A stretch of 64,000 nucleotides of DNA, taken from NCBI GenBank assembly GCA_051252095.1, contig JBPOFK010000006.1, positions 1 through 64,000 of the forward strand, written 5' to 3'. Positions within the stretch are counted from its first letter, which is position 1, and each line of letters begins with the position of its first letter. Below are positions 42,541-52,313 of the stretch, one piece after another. Source of the stretch: GCA-2401735 sp051252095. GTDB lineage: Bacteria > Pseudomonadota > Gammaproteobacteria > Burkholderiales > Methylophilaceae. Made by a program: the position numbers and the translations under genes. The notes below the pieces were generated by a model that saw only the letters and a program-made list of their open reading frames with translations, ran no database searches and had not been told where the DNA came from.

Positions 42541-45282
42541 TTAGGTTTTATTAAATAACTTCATGATAAACAATTCAATATTTGACCGTGTTTTCAGACG
42601 TAATTGTTTAATTATTCTTAGTTGCCCATCAATTTCGGACTTTTGCAATTCAGAAAATCCGCTCTCATACGGGGCTAATCGTGCCATTTCAGCGTCTGCT
42701 GCATTATGTTCACCACAATATGCCAGAATGACTGCATATTGGCTGCGTACTGCCACCAGTTTATTTATCATGTTGTGTGCAATCACATGAGGAAGAACAA
42801 ATTTTTCGATAGACTCCCTTGCTCCAACAAAGTCATTTTGGGTGATAAACTCGTCCGTCATGTCTTGTCCAACCCGAATCAACGAATCAGGAGCATTAGC
42901 TATTTCATAAAACTTCATCGCATGGATTCGCAAGAGCCTTGCATCAAGTCCCTTTTTATTTAATATCAGCGCTAATAATTCTAGGGAATCAGCTAAATGT
43001 TTTATGTCTTCGTGAATTGTGATTGTCTTAGTTAACAGCGGCCATAGCTCGTTTGCGTTTTTACCCATTACATCAGAAGGAGTAATACCTATTACATCAT
43101 AATACTCATTGATTACTTCAGCCGCGATTTCCTCAGCCTCATCATTGCTATCCAACTGCCATAATGCACAAGCTGCGTTATAACGGAAAATCCGTTGATG
43201 TCCTGGCTTATCAGGAAGAAACTCTTTAATTTTTGATATGTACTCAAGAACCTCTTCTAAATTGCCTAATGCAGCCTGATAAAGCATACGTTTCATCATA
43301 TAGGCAAGCTTTTCGTCGTCTTGAAGGGTATATGTGTCAAGTAATTGCTTCATAGCATCGAATCGCTGCGGTAATTTGTCTGTAGCGCCACTTTTTAGTT
43401 CGGAAAATACTAAACCATCAAGTGCCCAGAAACGCTCTTCCGGATCTATCTCATCAGAAACTGCAGCAGCCTCAAGAGCGGACCATATCTCACCACCAAT
43501 TCCCATCTCATGAAACATTTCTTGCCCAGCTATTTCAACCAGAGGTTTTAGCTCCCCCAACGAAATAAGCATTTGGATAAATAGTGAAAACTTTGAGGTG
43601 TCGCGATTTGCATAGAGAGCTTCTGCCAAAATATCTTTTAAAACTATTTTTGCTTGTCTGACATTAACAGGATCAAAGATCTCTAAATGACGCTTTCCTA
43701 ATACACGCATGGCATCATGTATTTTCATCTGTTGATTAGCGTAGACTTCTATCACTCCTATTCTACGCAAATTACGAATTATATTAGCGATTCCAGCCTT
43801 AGTTAAATTCAGTGTTCCATTAAGCAATTTGCCAACGTCTAAATTGTTTAGCGCTATATCAACAAGACTAAGAATTGCAACAGCATCCCTCGTGAGCGCA
43901 GGCATCGCCTCAAAGACTTTGGCAAGAATAATTTCTTGTGCTATTTCGGTTGTATGTGTTTGAGTTTCAAGCGCTTCACAAAGTTGGGAAAGATCACCTC
44001 CGTACTCACTAACAGCAATTTTTGCCGAGCTCCGTACATAAAGCGGGGATCCAGCTGTTAATTTTTGTAAGTTTTGTATGATTGCAACACTACCCCATGC
44101 CCCAATGGACGTAACTTCAGCTGCAATGGTATCTATGTTCCAGCCAGATAGTGATTCACGCGATAATCCCATAAGGGCTTCGAGCTCTGGAATTGAACCA
44201 TTAGGTTGACAAAGCAGCACAAAACGCAAGTGTGATGTTGCTTCGAGTATTGCTCGTAAATTATCAACCGGAACTCGTTGAACGTTATCAAAAACCAAAA
44301 CAGGGCTCAAGCCATTTTGTCCTAAATAGGTATCAAGCGTATGAAGTGACTCAACACCAGAAGCTCCTGGAAGCAGCACACGTGATAATGGAACTGGAGC
44401 GGTTTCCATAAGGTTAATTGCAAGCTCCCTTACCAATGATGTTGCTATTGCTGTTCCAGGAATGTCACCTACATCAAAGTATGCGCAGGTGTATTTACTA
44501 TGCATTGCAGCTTGAGACGCCCAAGCTGTCTTACCAGCCCCAGAAAATCCACAAATAATTCGGACTCTTTGGTCTGAATCAAGGATTGGCTCATCGATTT
44601 GAGGACGATAAATAACTGGGGGGGCGGGAAAGTCTTGTAGTTGAACTAACAGCTGTTCAAACAAAGCTGGAAGTGCATCTACTCTAAAGGTGTGGTCAGG
44701 ATGTAATGTTCCGCCACTGGCGGCTAACTGTACACGTCCAGCTAACTTCCAAACCAAAGACTCTGGTGTCAATTGAGCATATGGCAGTGTCTCAGCAATA
44801 GAAATACACCAATGTACTGCTTCGGCTATATTTTGCCATGCTGGTGGCAAAGCCTTTAAATCTTCTGGCACATCATGCCCAGGAATAATAATGCTCACGT
44901 CATCAGGTATTTTATGTTCGTCAACTAATGCAGCAAGTGCTGGACTTAACAGTTGATTGGAAACAATTACAAAGTTTGCTGATCCATCTCGACGCCTTTC
45001 AGCATGCTCTAATCTTAAGTCCTCAAATCGTAATAGAACATCTTTGATATCACTAGGGATTAAAAGCGCTGACCGTGTTTTTACCTGAACATATAACCGC
45101 CGAGAATTCTCTATCACCTCTATGTCTTCATCTCGCTCAATTACTACTGCTAAGATTCCTGCTCTTGCAGCAAGTAATAAGCATCCAACAGCATATAAAT
45201 GCTGATATAAAAAGCCACGGTGTACTGCTTCAATACGCTGCTCTTGACGAGGATCGAGTGGTAGAAACTCATGATTAAGCAT
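42541..45282 (-). CDS. STAND NTPase with N-terminal nuclease-like domain
   Basis: A 913-residue protein. The N-terminal ~120 residues look like the Cap4/DUF4297-type PD-(D/E)xK nuclease: GFLYQHLYAVGCLLLAA, Glu-rich VIERDEDIEV and VQVKTRS. Next is a STAND/NACHT ATPase with P-loop GFSGAGKT (residue ~255) and LVFDNVQ (Walker B). The C-terminal half is helical repeats, probably TPR-like sensor. This layout is that of Avs-like and related antiviral STANDs. It overlaps the neighbour's end by eight bases and is thus coupled to it. Confidence 0.75.
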   Translation of the reverse strand: MLNHEFLPLDPRQEQRIEAVHRGFLYQHLYAVGCLLLAARAGILAVVIERDEDIEVIENSRRLYVQVKTRSALLIPSDIKDVLLRFEDLRLEHAERRRDGSANFVIVSNQLLSPALAALVDEHKIPDDVSIIIPGHDVPEDLKALPPAWQNIAEAVHWCISIAETLPYAQLTPESLVWKLAGRVQLAASGGTLHPDHTFRVDALPALFEQLLVQLQDFPAPPVIYRPQIDEPILDSDQRVRIICGFSGAGKTAWASQAAMHSKYTCAYFDVGDIPGTAIATSLVRELAINLMETAPVPLSRVLLPGASGVESLHTLDTYLGQNGLSPVLVFDNVQRVPVDNLRAILEATSHLRFVLLCQPNGSIPELEALMGLSRESLSGWNIDTIAAEVTSIGAWGSVAIIQNLQKLTAGSPLYVRSSAKIAVSEYGGDLSQLCEALETQTHTTEIAQEIILAKVFEAMPALTRDAVAILSLVDIALNNLDVGKLLNGTLNLTKAGIANIIRNLRRIGVIEVYANQQMKIHDAMRVLGKRHLEIFDPVNVRQAKIVLKDILAEALYANRDTSKFSLFIQMLISLGELKPLVEIAGQEMFHEMGIGGEIWSALEAAAVSDEIDPEERFWALDGLVFSELKSGATDKLPQRFDAMKQLLDTYTLQDDEKLAYMMKRMLYQAALGNLEEVLEYISKIKEFLPDKPGHQRIFRYNAACALWQLDSNDEAEEIAAEVINEYYDVIGITPSDVMGKNANELWPLLTKTITIHEDIKHLADSLELLALILNKKGLDARLLRIHAMKFYEIANAPDSLIRVGQDMTDEFITQNDFVGARESIEKFVLPHVIAHNMINKLVAVRSQYAVILAYCGEHNAADAEMARLAPYESGFSELQKSEIDGQLRIIKQLRLKTRSNIELFIMKLFNKT

Positions 45283-46786
45283 TAATCAACAACCTAAATT
45301 TCTCTAGTTTACTAAAAGGGATTATATCTGTATTCATAGTTGCTAATGGGAATCGGCTAACAACATAATGACGAACATCTTGAAGCCCTAGTTTATCTCT
45401 GAGCAGTTGCTCACGAGCCACCTCCTTAGCAATTGCTTTTGCATAATACCTATCTAAAAATCTGTTATAACGTACGTATTTTTTTAGATTCGTTTCAATC
45501 TGAGTTAAATCAATTAAATTATTCTTACATTGTATGTTATGAATTACTCCATTAAGAACTGCAACAACATCAAATTCTTTTTTATTAATTCGCTTAACAT
45601 CAGTAACAGAGAACCCCTGCCTTGTAAGTTCAGCCTTCACACTATCTTCAAAAATAAAACCAGATCGAATTTGATATCGTTTCACTTTATATAGGCACAC
45701 ATTTTTCCATTGATACATAAAACGTTGCAACAATGACACATTAGAAATATACGAACCGCGCGACTCAATAAATGGTGCGAATGCATTTGTATTTTGTAAG
45801 TAATCTTCTCCTCTATTAATTAGGTAGTTTTCTTCTTTGCTACCTAAAGAGTGCTTAGTAAGTATCTGTTTGAAGTTTTTCTTTGAAATAGAAACCATGT
45901 AATCTTCACTACAATATTTTAGAAACTCATATACGGCTTTAGCCATTAATGAAAATGTAGAATTCTTTAATTCAAACTCGTTATAAGCTTCTTCAATTAG
46001 AGTGATTGAATTCCTAACCTCGGCCGCCGAAAATATTTTCCGTGGATTTACAGGCTCAAGGTTTGCGCGATTAATATTCGGCCGAGTTTGTAGTATTTCC
46101 GTAATAGAAAGGCGTTCAGATTCAAGAAATAATGAGTCGAGAGGATCAAAAGTATAGTTACCACTGAACCCTTGAGAATCTAAAGTTAACTCATATCCTG
46201 GAAATGTCTCTGCAAGCATAGCCTGCTGTTGGAGTCCAGTTAATGTAATACCGCTATGTTCAATTTGAGGCATGAATACGTTGAGTGTATCAAGTCGCGT
46301 GACTTTCTTATGGCCTTTACATAATTTTGGCAAGCTATATAACATTGCAATCATATGACGCCTTCGTGATTGGAAGTATTGTATAGTTGTTCCTACAGTT
46401 CTGAACTCTAATGCAACCTCTTGATGATGCATGTGAAATGCCATGCCAATTGCTTTGGCTTGCAAGACTGTTAAGTTAAATCTTCGAATTACATTAGGAT
46501 CAAAAAATTTCGATAATTTACTCTCTATTTCAAAAAGTGCACTAAGGTGAAGGTCTAACTCAATTATTGGTAATTCCATAATCTCTTGAATCAAGGAATC
46601 ATCTTCTATCGCAAATAGAGGCAAGTTAATAAACTCTTCCACTGCACGTAAAGTATCCATCCAGACAAAGGTTGTACTTATTGGCTCTAAAGGTCGGAGG
46701 AATGTATGTACCCCGTTTAGATGTGCTATTAATTGTTCACTAATAATTTCTTGCACTGCTTGACCAGTAAGTTGTGACTGTGTCAT
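45275..46786 (-). CDS. Large protein with C-terminal restriction-endonuclease-like domain
   Basis: A 503-residue protein. The C-terminal part (residues ~380-490) has GFIFEDSVKAELTRQGFSV and EFDVVAVLNGVIHNIQCKNN: a Glu, an Asp and Gln-x-Lys typical of a PD-(D/E)xK/Mrr-like nuclease fold. The N-terminal 370 residues are helical with no recognised domain. It is the first gene of the pair and overlaps the STAND gene by eight bases. Together they probably form a defence system, but a restriction or repair role cannot be excluded. Confidence 0.6.
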   Translation of the reverse strand: MTQSQLTGQAVQEIISEQLIAHLNGVHTFLRPLEPISTTFVWMDTLRAVEEFINLPLFAIEDDSLIQEIMELPIIELDLHLSALFEIESKLSKFFDPNVIRRFNLTVLQAKAIGMAFHMHHQEVALEFRTVGTTIQYFQSRRRHMIAMLYSLPKLCKGHKKVTRLDTLNVFMPQIEHSGITLTGLQQQAMLAETFPGYELTLDSQGFSGNYTFDPLDSLFLESERLSITEILQTRPNINRANLEPVNPRKIFSAAEVRNSITLIEEAYNEFELKNSTFSLMAKAVYEFLKYCSEDYMVSISKKNFKQILTKHSLGSKEENYLINRGEDYLQNTNAFAPFIESRGSYISNVSLLQRFMYQWKNVCLYKVKRYQIRSGFIFEDSVKAELTRQGFSVTDVKRINKKEFDVVAVLNGVIHNIQCKNNLIDLTQIETNLKKYVRYNRFLDRYYAKAIAKEVAREQLLRDKLGLQDVRHYVVSRFPLATMNTDIIPFSKLEKFRLLINA

Positions 46787-47030
46787 TTAACGCCCCTCTC
46801 AGAAGATCGTCTTCTTGTTATTGTATTTATTACTATGGACTTCCCAGAATATCATAGACGTTTATTAGTTTCCGTTTTGTAACGATTCAAACATCATCGG
46901 GCTCAGTTGATTAAAGTTACTTTAAAAAAATTAATTTTCCTAAAATTTTAATTTTTAGATCGATTATTGTAATTAATATTAACCATGACAAGTCCTCATT
47001 CACATTCTGTTTTTCAGTAGAGAGTTATTT

Positions 47031-48299
47031 TTAAATCTTGAGTTTGCTTGCCATTTCTGCAATAGGCATGTACCGAATTAAATTAATCATTCTTAATTGA
47101 GAGGCCCTTAACTGTTTAGGTACCTCTTTTTCTTCAAACTCCTTTAACACCCTATCAGCGGCAGCTTCAATACTTTCAGCTAATTTATATAGTTCATTTT
47201 GAGCAATTCTTGAAGGGAGTGAAATGCCACTCGCAAATTGATAAAAGTGATTTATCCCAACTTCACCAAATGTTTCAGCTTCACCAATAGGAAAAGTTAA
47301 TTTTTCATCATGCCATTTTTTACCATTTTCAGCTTTAACAAAGGAAACTGTGCTGATCAAATCATAAAACGGGGCAAGTTCATAACCGCTTTTATTAGAA
47401 AATAACGATAAATTCTTTAAATGCGAGTCGCCATTACCTATTAAGACGTTAAAGACAACCCATTTATATATGTTTAATCTTGTTAATGTTTTAGATCGAG
47501 TAGTATTTATCACGGTATTGAACGCATTAACGTCAGCCATGGTGTATTTAGATCCAGAAGAGATGGATAAGGTTTGCGCAGCATCTAACGCATGCAATCT
47601 TTTGATTTTCCCATCAACCATTTCACGATCATATCGCTCAATAATATAAACTGGGGAAGGCACGTATCTTAATTGAACGGGTGGAACATTTAGTTTTAGT
47701 TCCTGCGCCACTCTAGCGCAAAACCATTCATTAACTGCACTGTTTGGATAATCGTCATTTAACGAGTCTGGCTTTAAGATGTGCGTTGAGATTTCAGAGC
47801 CTTCTGGATCGTAAAGTTCACCATCAACAATGGAAATAACCAGCTTCTCTTGCGCTCCTGCTAGTGACATTTTTTTAGGCGAAGTTGAGCCTAATGACAC
47901 TCTAGGCATATTCTTAATTCTTTTATCCAGCTCTTGATTGGATAATGGTGTTAATTTGGACGTCTTAGGCTGTGCATCTGGTTTTAATATGGTGATAGCG
48001 CCAGCTGACTCAGAACCTAGATGTGCAAGCAGTTCCCATGCATCCCACTCACCTTTAGGAAGTGCGCTAACAAGTCTCTTTCGTGCATCTTCTTCAGGCA
48101 ATAAATTATCAAAAAACCATTGAACCGGTCTCACTGAGCCAGTATCTTTTATTTCTTCTGGTTGTAATGGTAATCCTGGTGATAATGGATAACCGTTTTC
48201 TTGCCATCCCTTGTAATAATGAAAGGACCAGATACCATTATTTTCATATAGATTACCAACGATAGCGTCATCTATAAAAACGTTAAGTGCTCTAGTCAT
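47031..48299 (-). CDS. hipA: HipA-family kinase toxin
   Basis: A 422-residue HipA: N-terminal HipA_N domain (LNVFIDDAIVGNLYENNG, PVQWFFDNLLPEEDARKRL), then a kinase-like domain with SLAGAQEKLVI, HILKPD (ATP-binding Lys), RYDR, NVLIGNGDSHLKNLS (catalytic) and APFYDLIST (metal). HipA kinases modify translation factors such as tRNA synthetases and cause growth arrest. It overlaps hipB by one base. As part of a mobile unit it may stabilise the element. Confidence 0.9.
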   Translation of the reverse strand: MTRALNVFIDDAIVGNLYENNGIWSFHYYKGWQENGYPLSPGLPLQPEEIKDTGSVRPVQWFFDNLLPEEDARKRLVSALPKGEWDAWELLAHLGSESAGAITILKPDAQPKTSKLTPLSNQELDKRIKNMPRVSLGSTSPKKMSLAGAQEKLVISIVDGELYDPEGSEISTHILKPDSLNDDYPNSAVNEWFCARVAQELKLNVPPVQLRYVPSPVYIIERYDREMVDGKIKRLHALDAAQTLSISSGSKYTMADVNAFNTVINTTRSKTLTRLNIYKWVVFNVLIGNGDSHLKNLSLFSNKSGYELAPFYDLISTVSFVKAENGKKWHDEKLTFPIGEAETFGEVGINHFYQFASGISLPSRIAQNELYKLAESIEAAADRVLKEFEEKEVPKQLRASQLRMINLIRYMPIAEMASKLKI

Positions 48300-48574
48300 T
48301 AAACAGTCCTTGTTCTACGCACTGTTTTGATGTGATTAACATCTTTAATTTTGATGCCAGAGGGTAATTCTAAATGCATCTTAATACCAAGCTCATCCAT
48401 CACTGTAAATAGCATCTCAACGGCTTCAGTGACGTTACCTTGTTCTAATTTACGCAATGTGACAGGCGATACATGTACTATATTAGCTAATATTTCAGCG
48501 GGTATGTTTTGCGCTGTTCTGGTTTCTCGCAATACTGCACCCATAATCAATGGGGATCTTGCTTCGATCATCAT
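48299..48574 (-). CDS. hipB: HipB-family antitoxin and repressor
   Basis: A 91-residue XRE-type helix-turn-helix protein (LRETRTAQNIPAEILANIVHVSPVTLRKLEQGNVTEAVEMLFTVMDELGI). Directly upstream of hipA, with which it forms the toxin-antitoxin pair. Four phased operators lie just upstream at 50-base period. Confidence 0.88.
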   Translation of the reverse strand: MMIEARSPLIMGAVLRETRTAQNIPAEILANIVHVSPVTLRKLEQGNVTEAVEMLFTVMDELGIKMHLELPSGIKIKDVNHIKTVRRTRTV

Positions 48575-48586
48575 AATATAAAGCCT

Positions 48587-48758
48587 TATCGTTAAATATG
48601 TGTCGATTATAGGCTTTGATCATCAATAAATCAACTTATCGTCAGTTATGTGGCGATATGTGGTATTTGTCATGGCTTTAATGGGTTATCGTTAGATATG
48701 TGGCGATATGTGGTATTTGTCGTGGCTTTAATGGGTTATCGTTAGATATGTGGCGATT
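48587..48758. promoter_or_regulatory. Four HipB operators at exact 50-bp spacing
   Basis: TATCG-N12-CGAT(A/T) elements start at 48587, 48637, 48687 and 48737. Copies 2 and 3 sit in a tandem repeat of 50 bases. Known HipB operators are TATCC-N8-GGATA, so the spacing within the site differs but the design is alike. Confidence 0.75.
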
Positions 48759-48837
48759 AAGAAAAGTGTTCGAAAAATATAGCGAAAATTAAAAAGGTAA
48801 AATTGAGAGGTCCGTCAATTAGCGCACGTCCGCTGAG

Positions 48838-48976
48838 GGGATATTTAAGACATGTAGCTAAAACGTAACTACTCTAGACTAAATAACACTAAGTTTAACT
48901 ATCTCATACTAAATTATGTAAAATGCTAGCGTTACAAATTATTGATTTAATTGAATTTTATTTCTTAATCCCTTAT
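48838..48976 (+). repeat. Type C right end of cargo unit 4
   Basis: Shares GGGATATTTAAGACATGTAG and the ACGTA-CTAC motif with 16018-16060, then diverges. Confidence 0.65.
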
Positions 48977-49020
48977 TGAAAATCCGCGTGTCACTGGTTC
49001 AATTCCAGTTCGGGCCACCA
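48977..49020 (+). repeat. tRNA-Phe(GAA) 3' half, copy 5
   Basis: 44 bases, identical to copy 1. It forms the right attachment site of the integrase-bearing unit. Confidence 0.92.
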
Positions 49021-49170
49021 ATCAAATCAAGCTAAAATAACCTCTGTGGGTTTCATTTATCGCCTAATTGCACTTTAGTTAGTTAATTTAGTTTGATTGA
49101 GAACTAAATGCTCATTCAAATTTAATGTAAAATCAACTACTTCAAGTCATTTTCTCGTTGATAAAATTTC

Positions 49171-50307
49171 ATGAAGTTTGCTAATAAAACCATCAGTATT
49201 CTCTTTACTCTATTTGCTTATGGAGCAAGTGCAGGACCGTTAAATTTAAATCAATCTCCAGAGGATAGCACCTATCTTGTAGGCACTTATACAGATACAA
49301 AAAATCAAGGAATCGAACTTCTTAGCTTTAATACAGACAATATGACACTCAGTTCCAAAGTTATCGCTAGTGGAATCAAGAATCCTTCTTTCGTTATCGC
49401 AAATCGTGCAAGGTCAATTATTTTTGCTGTAGAAAGTACCCTAGATGGCAAGATTAGTTCATTTACCTTTAACGATAACCAACTAAATCTGGCTTTATTA
49501 AATACAGTTGAAAGCTTTGGCGATTATCCATGTTATATCGCATTAGATAAATCTGAGAATTTTCTTGCTGTGGCCAATTATGCAAGTGGAAGTTTTAGTA
49601 TTTATGAGATAGATACTCAGGGGAATCTGCATTTCAAGCAGTCTATAGAACATGTTGGTAGCAGCATAAGTAAACTTAGACAAAATACTGCTCATGTTCA
49701 TAGCATGTTGTTTCATCCAAATGGTAGGCAGCTACTAGTTGCCGATTTAGGAACAGACAAAATATATATTTATGATGTAGATTTTTCTAGCCCAACACCA
49801 ATAACACCAGCTAATCCAGCTTATTTTAAAGTAGCTGCTGGATCTGGCCCAAGGCATATGGCGATCCATCCTAGTGGAAAAATTCTGTATGTTGTGCATG
49901 AACTAACAGGTGAAATTGGCGTATATTTATATAAAAATGGAGAAATTAAACATGCAAATACTCAACCACTCACTTCGCCAACATTTAAAGGTCATGTACA
50001 AGCTGCCGAAGTGCGTATATCGTCAGATGGGAAGTTTGTCTACGTTTCAAATAGAGGAAGTGCGAATGACATTAGTGTCTTTGAAGTAGGTTTGGGAGCA
50101 CATCTTCACTTAATTCAACAAATATCTACAGGCGGTAAAACACCAAGAAACTTTACGCTAAGCGTAGATGAGCGTTTCTTACTCGCTGCAAACCAAGATT
50201 CTGATGACATTCATGTTTTTAAAAGAGATCTATTGAGTGGCCAGTTAGAAATAACCTCTACAAAGATAAAAATCAACAAACCCGCCTACATATTCCCATT
50301 GAATTAA
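49171..50307 (+). CDS. Exported seven-bladed beta-propeller lactonase family protein
   Basis: A 378-residue protein with a signal peptide (cut near GASA, residue ~21), so probably periplasmic. Blades follow the lactonase/YkgB-type pattern: YLVGTYTD, GIELLSFN, PSFVIANRARSIIFAVES, HSMLFHPNGRQLLVADLGTDKIYIY, GPRHMAIHPSGKILYVVHE, DGKFVYVSNRGSANDISVF and a last TPRNFTLSVDERFLLAANQDSDDIHVF. Cytoplasmic relatives hydrolyse 6-phosphogluconolactone, but export makes another substrate likely. It is the only gene of its unit. Confidence 0.85.
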   Translation: MKFANKTISILFTLFAYGASAGPLNLNQSPEDSTYLVGTYTDTKNQGIELLSFNTDNMTLSSKVIASGIKNPSFVIANRARSIIFAVESTLDGKISSFTFNDNQLNLALLNTVESFGDYPCYIALDKSENFLAVANYASGSFSIYEIDTQGNLHFKQSIEHVGSSISKLRQNTAHVHSMLFHPNGRQLLVADLGTDKIYIYDVDFSSPTPITPANPAYFKVAAGSGPRHMAIHPSGKILYVVHELTGEIGVYLYKNGEIKHANTQPLTSPTFKGHVQAAEVRISSDGKFVYVSNRGSANDISVFEVGLGAHLHLIQQISTGGKTPRNFTLSVDERFLLAANQDSDDIHVFKRDLLSGQLEITSTKIKINKPAYIFPLN

Positions 50308-50327
50308 ATATAAAGTTTAACTATTTA

Positions 50328-50405
50328 AATTCGGCATAATTTCAAACAAATATCTTGTTAAAAAAATTCGAGTTGCTTGCGAAAAATAAAGAATTATACT
50401 TGCCT
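50328..50405 (+). repeat. Type B right-end remnant
   Basis: TTCGGCATAATTTC and AAACAAATATCTTGTT match the last third of the type B ends at 30.7 and 33.9 kb. Degenerate. Confidence 0.55.
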
Positions 50406-50449
50406 TGAAAATCCACATGTCACTGGTTCAATTCTAGTTCGAGCCACCA
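50406..50449 (+). repeat. tRNA-Phe(GAA) 3' half, copy 6 (decaying)
   Basis: 44 bases with four changes from the intact copies, two of them in the T-arm/acceptor stems. Confidence 0.85.
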
Positions 50450-50500
50450 ACCTTATTCGTTGCAAAATACAGTAATTTTGGTGTTCGGTTGCTAACTAAA

Positions 50501-51436
50501 TTACGAGCAACAAGCAGCAATTTGCTCTAAGTGTCTAAGATCTGTTCCGCAGCATCCGCCAATAATATTAACATGCGGAAATCTTAAGTTTATATCTGCA
50601 AGCTGCTTACCCAACTCTTCCGGATTGCCATCATCTAGCTCGTCTGATTCGTCCAAATCTGCATGGCTGCAACATGAAGCATTTGCACGCACTCCTCTTA
50701 GCCGGTTTATGCATTCTGCGTCTGCCAACACATGATAAAAATGGGTTGGATGAGCGCAATTAATCATGTAATAAATTGGGCCATTATCAGTTGCCTTATC
50801 AACTGATTGAATCGCTTGAGACAATGTCGCCCCGGTTGATAGCAAGCCATTAGTTTCAACTGTGAAAGAAATACAAACTGGCATATTAAATTGTTGAGCA
50901 GCTAATGTGATACCAATAGCTTCTTCAATATAATTGATGGTGTATGCGGAAATCATATCAACATTTGTACTACTGAATGATTCAATTTGTGTTGAATGAT
51001 ATTGTTGAGCCTCTGTTGATGACATTAAAAAATCTGGTTTATAGCCATCACCTCTAGGGCCGATACAGCCGCTTGCTATTATTGGTGAATACTCAGAATT
51101 GTATTCTGCTTTTATTTGATCAAGCAGAACGACTGCTTTCTGATTAAATTTGTGCAACGAATCTAATGAGTCTCCGATTTTCTCTCCCCAATCTGTGTTA
51201 GCACGCCAAGTGGGTGTTTCCAAAATAATGCCAAGCTTGTACTGCTTTGCTAGCTCCACATAACTTACATAGTACTCAAAAAGCGTTTCATAACCGTTTT
51301 GAGTACGTAAAAGATTATATGATGCAAATTCAGGAAGCATTATCTGATGATTAAAGATTAAATCTGTTTCCATACCTCCATCAGTAATAAATCTCTTGCC
51401 TGATAACTGTGGCAGACTATATTGATTACGTATCAT
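50501..51436 (-). CDS. Homocysteine S-methyltransferase family protein
   Basis: A 311-residue barrel protein with FITDGGMETDLIF at the start, SGCIGPRGDGY in the middle and the zinc cysteines NCAHP and GGCCGTD. It should transfer a methyl group to homocysteine from S-methylmethionine or SAM, as MmuM does, making methionine. ATG at 51436 follows AAGGAG; a frame opening at 51454 is less likely. It is divergent from a TetR gene that may control it. Confidence 0.85.
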   Translation of the reverse strand: MIRNQYSLPQLSGKRFITDGGMETDLIFNHQIMLPEFASYNLLRTQNGYETLFEYYVSYVELAKQYKLGIILETPTWRANTDWGEKIGDSLDSLHKFNQKAVVLLDQIKAEYNSEYSPIIASGCIGPRGDGYKPDFLMSSTEAQQYHSTQIESFSSTNVDMISAYTINYIEEAIGITLAAQQFNMPVCISFTVETNGLLSTGATLSQAIQSVDKATDNGPIYYMINCAHPTHFYHVLADAECINRLRGVRANASCCSHADLDESDELDDGNPEELGKQLADINLRFPHVNIIGGCCGTDLRHLEQIAACCS

Positions 51437-51640
51437 TTTTTTGCTCCTTAGCATTTATTTATCAATTGAATTCATGATATGAAGCTTACCTATGAATAAT
51501 CTAACCATCTAGTGACTTTGCAGTACTTTTTACGTACTATTTATTTACCTTACAATACAATCAGTTATGATTATAAATTAAGTTATTTTTTATATTAACG
51601 CTGATTTTTCAGAAAAAACCTTACTCGGAGTACAGTAAAT

Positions 51641-52252
51641 ATGGCCAAAAAAGGGGACGCTACCAAAGAAAAATTGATGGATATTGCCGAACGAGAAATT
51701 CTTGCCAATGGATTTGCTGCTACTTCAATTGATGTACTTATTGCTGAGGCAGGTATCTCAAAGGGAGGATTTTTTTACCATTTTGATGGAAAAAATGATC
51801 TGGCCTGCGCACTGATGCACCGTTACCGAGAGCGAGATGCATTTTTATTCAGCAGCATGTTCAAGCGGGCAGAAGAGCTCACAGATGATCCACTTCAACA
51901 GATGTTGGTTTTTGTAAAACTGTTAGCAGAAATGATGGATGATTTAGAAAGCTTACATCCTGGATGTCTTGTCGCATCTTTCACTTATGAATCACACCAG
52001 ATTAATGAAGAAGTACGCGCAATTACAGCTGATAGTGTGATGGATTGGCGGCAGTTATTCAAAAATCAAATCGATAAAATTAATGCCAGTTATACAGCTA
52101 AATCGGATGTCGTGAGTGAGGACCTTGCGGATATGCTATCAACTATTATTGAAGGTGGCATTGTGGTTTCACGTGCGTTAAATGACCCTAAAATATTAGT
52201 TAAGCAGTTAATGGAATATAGAAACTATATTAGTTTGATTTATGCAAAATAA
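51641..52252 (+). CDS. TetR-family transcription regulator
   Basis: A 203-residue regulator with the N-terminal TetR helix-turn-helix (AEREILANGFAATSIDVLIAEAGISKGGFFYHFDGKNDLACAL). The C-terminal domain is helical and looks like the AcrR/TetR_C type. It is divergent from the homocysteine methyltransferase, the most likely target. Confidence 0.88.
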   Translation: MAKKGDATKEKLMDIAEREILANGFAATSIDVLIAEAGISKGGFFYHFDGKNDLACALMHRYRERDAFLFSSMFKRAEELTDDPLQQMLVFVKLLAEMMDDLESLHPGCLVASFTYESHQINEEVRAITADSVMDWRQLFKNQIDKINASYTAKSDVVSEDLADMLSTIIEGGIVVSRALNDPKILVKQLMEYRNYISLIYAK

Positions 52253-52313
52253 AAACTTTATTCTGATTGGTTAACTCAAGCCTATGACAGAGAGTATTGA
52301 TTTTTAATACTTC

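Larger units (their letters stand above)
40645..49020. mobile_element. Cargo unit 4: complete integrative element with defence genes
   Basis: 8.4 kb bounded by identical tRNA-Phe halves (copies 4 and 5). Order: terminator, integrase, excisionase-like gene, iteron control region, STAND protein, nuclease-like protein, HipA, HipB, type C right end. It is the only unit in the window with an integrase at its left attachment site. Confidence 0.8.
48575..49170. other. Gap with hip operators and unit boundary
   Basis: Contains the four HipB operators, the type C right end (48838-48976) and tRNA-Phe half 5. The rest is AT-rich without genes. Confidence 0.7.
48977..50449. mobile_element. Cargo unit 5: single-gene lactonase cassette
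   Basis: 1.5 kb between tRNA-Phe halves 5 and 6 with one gene and a remnant type B right end. The terminator after half 5 is degenerate. Confidence 0.55.

Noticed and set aside
48587..48758. CRISPR array
   Set aside because: The 50-base repeat is a chain of palindromic operators beside hipB, without variable spacers or cas genes.
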